A stretch of 10,167 nucleotides of DNA from Candidatus Zophobacter franzmannii (lineage in GTDB: Bacteria; Cloacimonadota; Cloacimonadia; Cloacimonadales; JAFGVF01), in assembly GCA_030765245.1 (NCBI GenBank), contig JAVCCX010000101.1, positions 1 to 10,167 of the forward strand, in the 5' to 3' direction. This document shows positions 7,433 through 10,167 of this stretch, piece after piece. The stretch's first letter is position 1. Every line of letters begins with the position of its first letter. The notes under the pieces were generated by a model. That model did not search any database and had not been told where the DNA came from. It was given only the letters and a program-made list of their open reading frames with translations. Both the position numbers and the translations under genes were made by a program.

Positions 7433-7468
7433 TTTCAACCACTAAAAACACGAAAATTCACGAAAGAA
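7433..7468 (+). repeat. CAC-type intergenic repeat, direct copy
   Basis: This 36-nt stretch starts TTTCAACCACTAAAAACACG and ends CACGAAAGAA. It is the near-identical, oppositely oriented partner of 4317-4353 on the other side of the kinase gene. Confidence 0.7.
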
Positions 7469-7498
7469 AAAAGATATAATTTAGTTCAAGAGGAATTT

Positions 7499-7525
7499 AA
7501 CCACGGAAGGCACTGAAAGCACGGA
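7499..7525 (+). repeat. Short period-9/10 CAC repeat (AACCACGGAAGGCACTGAAAG...)
   Basis: Three imperfect steps of CACxGAAxx follow each other (CACGGAAGG, CACTGAAAG, CACGGA). It is a diverged relative of the repeat at 7433-7468, 30 nt upstream. I see no coding function. Confidence 0.55.
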
Positions 7526-7640
7526 CCCGATGAACGAAGAGAAGAGCTTGCAAACCGAAGGCGAGCAACTATGAGATACTCTTTAGCTCAAGAAAGAGAA
7601 ATTACAAGTCAGAAGATATCGATAGGGGATAACATCTTAT

Positions 7641-7982
7641 GCCCTTTTAGCGTAACACAACTGTCCTCAGTTGTGTGAATTTCCCAACAACTCAGGAGAG
7701 TTGTTATCCGAAGCAAAATGTAAATCTTGCACCCTTTTAGCGTAACACAACTGTCCCCAGTTGTGTGAATTTCCCAACAACTCAGGAGAGTTGTTATCCG
7801 AAGCAAAATGTAAATCTTGTACCCTTTTAGCGTAACACAACTGTCCTCAGTTGTGGTGAATATCCCAACAACTCGGGAGAGTTGTTATCCGAAGCAAAAT
7901 GCGAAGCTTGATGCCCTTTTAGCGTAACACAACTGTCCCCAGTTGTGGTGAATTTCCCAACAACTCAGGAGAGTTGTTAATC
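7641..7982. repeat. Tandem array of four ~90-nt units, each with two strong hairpins
   Basis: Units begin with (G/A)CCCTTTTAGCGTAA at 7641, 7731, 7821 and 7913, giving periods of 90, 90 and 92; the fourth stops after its second hairpin. Each unit has hairpin A, with arms ACACAACTG and CAGTTGTG(T) around TCCT or TCCC, and hairpin B, with arms AACAACTC and GAGTTGTT around AGGA or GGGA. Hairpin A lies at 7655-7676, 7745-7766, 7835-7855 and 7927-7947; hairpin B at 7686-7705, 7776-7795, 7867-7886 and 7959-7978. The 18-nt cores of A and B are reverse complements of each other except for the loop-closing pair. The units have no unique spacers, so this is not CRISPR. The array could work as an RNA structure, a protein-binding site or a transcription barrier, or be a selfish repeat. 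Confidence 0.9.
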
Positions 7983-8110
7983 ACCGGAATTATTAAATTT
8001 GGTATTAAAGATTAAGAAATTATCATATTAGGTATGATTGTCGCTGGTTTGGTTTTCATATCAGCATACAATTGCTTCAGTAACATCATATATATTAGAT
8101 TTATTAAATA

Positions 8111-8121
8111 AAGGAGAAATC
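8111..8121 (+). promoter_or_regulatory. Ribosome binding site AAGGAGAAATC that fixes the flavodiiron start
   Basis: AAGGAG lies 6 nt before ATG 8122. The frame is open further up to a TTG at 8038, but that has no ribosome site and would add 28 residues that the family does not have. Confidence 0.8.
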
Positions 8122-9300
8122 ATGGATGCAAGAAGAATTACCGATAAGGTTTCATTGCTAGGCTATGTAGATTGGGATGCCCGGCTATTTGACTCTCTTA
8201 TCCCTTTACCGGATGGAACTAGTTACAATTCTTTCCTAATTAAAGGAAGTGAAAAAAACGTTATAATTGATTCAGTTGAAGCTGAATACAGTGCTGAATT
8301 ATTATCGCAATTGGATGATGACTTAAAACTAGACTACATTATATCACTCCATGCCGAACAGGATCATTCAGGAAGCATTCCAATGTTAATTGAAAAGTAT
8401 CCTGGTGCCAAAGTTATCACTAACCCAAAGGGCAAGGAACTGCTGATTAGCTTATTAAACATAAAGGAAGATAAATTTATCACAGTTGAAGATGGGGAAG
8501 AGTTATCACTCGGAGATAAAACACTCGAATTTATTTATACCCCTTGGGTTCACTGGCCAGAAACAATGTCAGCTTATCTCAAAGAGGACAAGATTCTTTT
8601 CAGCTGTGATTTCTTTGGATCTCATATTGCAACAACAGATCTTTATGTTACAGATGAAGGGCGTGTATATGAAGCAGCAAAACGGTATTTTGCAGAAATA
8701 ATGATGCCTTTTAATAAGATCATAATTAAGAATATTGCCAAGATTCTGACAAAAGAAATATCGATAATTGCTCCAAGTCACGGTCCTCTCTATCCAAAGC
8801 CTTCTTTCATAATAGATGCATATAAAGACTGGTTAGAAAGCCCTGCAAAAAATATGGTAGTGTTACCTTATATCTCTATGCATGGTAGCACAAAACTTAT
8901 GGTTGATTACTTAGTAACTTCACTTGTTAAAAAGGGAGTCGCAGTACAGCTTTATAATCTGGCCGTAACTGATATCGGGAAACTGGCAATAGACCTTGTT
9001 GACGCTGGTACTATAGTAATTGGAACCCCAACGGTGCTTTCAGGTCCACACCCGAATGTCGCTTATGGGGCATTTTTAGCTAATGCTCTTCGACCTAAGG
9101 CGAAGTTTATTTCAATTGTAGGTTCTTATGGTTGGGGAGGAAAAGCTGTTGAAGTTTTAGCAGGCATGCTTCCCAACTTAAAAGTAGAAATTATAGCACC
9201 GGTTCTTGCTAAGGGAGTCCCACTAAAAAGTGACTTTGAAGCATTAGATATTTTAGCCGAAGAAATAGCTAAAAAACATATTGAACAAGGTTTTTTATAG
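8122..9300 (+). CDS. fprA: Flavodiiron protein (FprA/rubredoxin:oxygen oxidoreductase type), O2 or NO reductase
   Basis: This cytoplasmic enzyme reduces O2 to water and/or NO to N2O with electrons from rubredoxin or a similar donor. Its 392 residues equal the usual two-domain length. The N-terminal metallo-beta-lactamase-like domain (~1-245) carries the full diiron ligand set: H77-x-E79-x-D81 (in HAEQDHSGS), H144 (WVHWPETM), D163 (SCDFFG) and H220 (SHGP). The C-terminal flavodoxin-like domain (~250-392) has FMN-contact stretches SMHGSTKLM (phosphate loop), GTPTVLSGPHP (301-311) and GSYGWGG (334-340). No rubredoxin or flavin reductase domain is fused to it. It stands alone, between the hairpin array and a strong terminator. 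Together with the diiron protein at 3522 it shows that this anaerobe defends itself against oxygen. The symbol names the family; O2 versus NO preference is not decided by sequence. Confidence 0.94.
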   Translation: MDARRITDKVSLLGYVDWDARLFDSLIPLPDGTSYNSFLIKGSEKNVIIDSVEAEYSAELLSQLDDDLKLDYIISLHAEQDHSGSIPMLIEKYPGAKVITNPKGKELLISLLNIKEDKFITVEDGEELSLGDKTLEFIYTPWVHWPETMSAYLKEDKILFSCDFFGSHIATTDLYVTDEGRVYEAAKRYFAEIMMPFNKIIIKNIAKILTKEISIIAPSHGPLYPKPSFIIDAYKDWLESPAKNMVVLPYISMHGSTKLMVDYLVTSLVKKGVAVQLYNLAVTDIGKLAIDLVDAGTIVIGTPTVLSGPHPNVAYGAFLANALRPKAKFISIVGSYGWGGKAVEVLAGMLPNLKVEIIAPVLAKGVPLKSDFEALDILAEEIAKKHIEQGFL

Positions 9301-9550
9301 TCCTTAATCACTTGGGATTGTTCATTGTTGACTGAAAAACTGTAACAACAGACTCGCGAAGATAAGCTGAGAATAATTGAGACTTGAATTATCGAGCATA
9401 GCTAATTTTGAAATTAGGTATGCTCTTTTTTCATTTCGCTATTGATGCTTTGGTTCACGCTAATAATCCTGTTTTTTGTGAAACAACCTATAGTTGATAT
9501 CAAACACTTTATGTACTACCATGTTCGGTTGGCGAGTACGAATAATTCTC
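9301..9550. other. Intergenic region between the flavodiiron gene and the AbiEi-like promoter
   Basis: Apart from the terminator at 9394-9431 I see no gene or clear signal. A GTACT (9513-9517) and AGTAC (9535-9539) pair is too short and too far apart to interpret. Confidence 0.5.
9394..9431 (+). terminator. Strong rho-independent terminator after the flavodiiron gene
   Basis: Arms GAGCATAGCTAATTT (9394-9408) and AAATTAGGTATGCTC (9411-9425) form a 15-position stem with one mismatch and a very small loop, followed directly by TTTTTT (9426-9431). It lies 94 nt after the stop. The T run is on the + side only, so it acts on + strand transcripts. Confidence 0.85.
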
Positions 9551-9580
9551 TTGACTTCCTCCAGAAAGTATAATTATATT
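9551..9580 (+). promoter_or_regulatory. Promoter of the AbiEi-like gene (TTGACT - 18 nt - TATATT)
   Basis: The -35 TTGACT (9551-9556) and the -10 TATATT (9575-9580) are 18 nt apart, 19 nt before the ATG at 9599. A perfect TATAAT at 9569-9574 is only 12 nt from the -35 and fits worse. Confidence 0.55.
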
Positions 9581-9586
9581 GTACTT
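9566..9586. promoter_or_regulatory. Imperfect palindrome over the -10 box, candidate operator
   Basis: The half AAGTATAAT (9566-9574) mirrors ATTGTACTT (9578-9586): 8 of 10 positions around the centre at 9576 pair. It covers the -10 box, where a repressor would block transcription. AbiEi antitoxins are known to repress their own promoter through inverted repeats, so this may be its site. This is inferred from position and symmetry. Confidence 0.45.
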
Positions 9587-9598
9587 ATTGGAGGGACT

Positions 9599-9947
9599 AT
9601 GATAATCACGAGCCTTGGTTTGATGAATGAGATTAAAGAATAAAGAGCTGATTCAAGTAAAGCGTGGATTGTACTTAAGTGGAGATGCTGAAAGTTATTC
9701 TTTGAAGGCGATATCAGGGATATTGTATGGTCCTTCTTATGTAAGCTTTGAAACAGCCCTTAGCTATTATGGTTTAATACCTGAGGGAGTTCGCACGGTA
9801 ACTTGTGCTGCTTATGCAAAGAACAAAAACAAAGTGTTTAACACTAAAGGAATGAACTGCATGCTATCGTTTGAGGTCAGCTATCTATTTGATTTGGACA
9901 AGTATCGATTAGATTTTACAGAACTGTATCATAAGCAATATACTTAG
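9599..9947 (+). pseudogene. Frameshifted and truncated AbiEi-type antitoxin / transcriptional regulator
   Basis: The frame from 9627 encodes the central part of the AbiEi family (antitoxin and autoregulator of type IV AbiE toxin-antitoxin systems): QVKRGLYLSG, then LKAISGILYGPSYVSFETAL and SYYGLIPEGVRTVTCA, all typical of the family. A good GGAGGG (9590-9595) instead serves the ATG at 9599, whose frame (MIITSLGLMNEIKE) stops after 14 codons at 9641-9643; the main frame is shifted and has a stop just before its own ATG at 9627. Joining the two would give a normal N-terminus, so one indel near 9625-9640 probably broke the gene. After ~106 residues the frame ends at TAG 9945-9947, far short of the usual ~190-plus residues and without the second domain. 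No AbiEii toxin gene is visible before the window ends. Rescue by internal initiation at 9627 is possible but unlikely to give a working protein. Confidence 0.72.
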
Positions 9948-9984
9948 TCGCCCCTGAAAAAGTTCCTAAATACCGATAAATAGC

Positions 9985-10014
9985 TTGACTACAGGAGCTT
10001 TTACGTGTTATAAA
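9985..10014 (+). promoter_or_regulatory. Transposase promoter (TTGACT - 18 nt - TATAAA, extended -10)
   Basis: TTGACT (9985-9990) and TATAAA (10009-10014) are 18 nt apart, with TG at 10006-10007 making an extended -10. It lies 43 nt before the transposase ATG. Confidence 0.6.
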
Positions 10015-10057
10015 CTCTCAAAACATGTATATTAATCAATGAAAAACTGGGAGTTTT

Positions 10058-10167
10058 ATGATAAAGAAAAAACCAAAAGAACCTGACTTTTATCAACCTT
10101 GTCTTTCTATAATGTTAGATATGAATCATGCATTATGCCAATTAAGTAAAACCATTCCCTGGGTTGA
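10058..10167 (+). CDS. N-terminus of an IS5-like transposase (3' partial)
   Basis: The frame runs open from ATG 10058 to the window end, giving 36 residues. GGGAG (10049-10053) lies 4 nt upstream. After a short basic start (MIKKKPKEP) comes MLDMNHALCQLSKTIPWV, which matches the opening of IS5/IS1182-type transposases, where a 'xHxLxxLAxxIdW' stretch precedes the FxxxFxPxYSxxGRP motif. The catalytic DDE region is outside the window, so activity is unknown and the exact IS family is tentative. Confidence 0.62.
   Translation, partial: MIKKKPKEPDFYQPCLSIMLDMNHALCQLSKTIPWV

Larger units (their letters stand above)
7369..7640. other. Intergenic region after the kinase gene, repeat-rich, no gene seen
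   Basis: Just after the kinase stop a weak hairpin, CTCAA (7373-7377) with TTGAG (7390-7394), has no T run and is a poor terminator. Two CAC-type repeats follow (7433-7468 and 7499-7525). From 7526 to 7640 I see no frame with a start, a ribosome site and protein-like composition. Confidence 0.5.
9948..10167 (+). mobile_element. Left part of an insertion sequence, IS5-like (cut by window edge)
   Basis: The transposase start at 10058 and its own promoter mark the left part of an IS. The likely left end is at or just after 9948, where sequence beginning TCGCCCCTGAAAAAG follows TTAG, about 110 nt before the transposase. TTAG fits the YTAR target type of some IS5 elements. The right end is outside the window, so neither the inverted repeat nor the target duplication can be checked here. 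Confidence 0.45.

Noticed and set aside
7609..7806. Minus-strand 65-codon frame in the hairpin array
   Set aside because: Its peptide simply repeats with the 90-nt unit, so it comes from the repeat and is not a gene.
7641..7982. CRISPR-like array
   Set aside because: The 90-nt units follow each other with no unique spacers, they contain two hairpins each, and no cas gene is present.
8038..8121. TTG start giving a 420-residue flavodiiron protein
   Set aside because: The extra residues do not belong to the family, and AAGGAG supports 8122.

Overview
The window looks like a chromosomal segment of a low-GC anaerobic bacterium. It carries a Nuo/Mbx-like redox complex with a ferredoxin/NAD(P)H module, a ferritin-like diiron protein and a flavodiiron protein, a set typical of strict anaerobes that must remove traces of O2 or peroxide. 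The style of the intergenic repeats (CAC-rich short repeats, hairpin arrays, CCCCTCC/GGAGGGG elements) together with a NuoI-GltD-like fusion makes me think of Candidatus Cloacimonadota or a similar candidate phylum. That placement is an inference and is not proven by anything in the window.

Region 1 (1-4041) is the 3' end of a tightly packed operon on the + strand. It contains a NuoC-like 30-kDa subunit (cut by the window edge), a NuoD-like 49-kDa/hydrogenase-like large subunit, a 603-residue protein joining a two-cluster ferredoxin domain to a GltD-like flavin/NAD(P)H oxidoreductase, and a 150-residue ferritin-like diiron protein. Genes overlap or lie 3 nt apart, and the operon ends at a hairpin followed by a T run. 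The large subunit keeps a CRIC motif at the position of the N-terminal CxxC of [NiFe] hydrogenases but has only one Cys at its C-terminus. It is therefore neither a normal hydrogenase nor a standard complex I subunit. The fusion protein probably lets this complex exchange electrons between NAD(P)H, ferredoxin and the membrane part encoded upstream.

Region 2 (4042-4716) is an intergenic graveyard: palindromic repeats, a CAC-type repeat in inverted orientation, a small orphan reading frame with no good start, and a likely -10 box. Region 3 (4717-7368) is a soluble sensor histidine kinase with five PAS domains, two of which look like a recent tandem duplication; no response regulator is next to it. 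The kinase gene is bracketed by two inverted near-copies of one ~36-nt repeat (4317-4353 and 7433-7468).

Region 4 (7369-8121) holds more CAC-type repeats and an array of four ~90-nt units, each with two strong hairpins that are nearly reverse complements of each other. Region 5 (8122-9300) is a canonical flavodiiron protein (O2 or NO reductase) with its own terminator. Region 6 (9432-10167) is a decayed AbiEi-type antitoxin/regulator gene that still has a promoter with an overlapping palindrome. It is followed by the left part of an insertion sequence whose IS5-like transposase runs off the window; the IS may have truncated the antitoxin gene.
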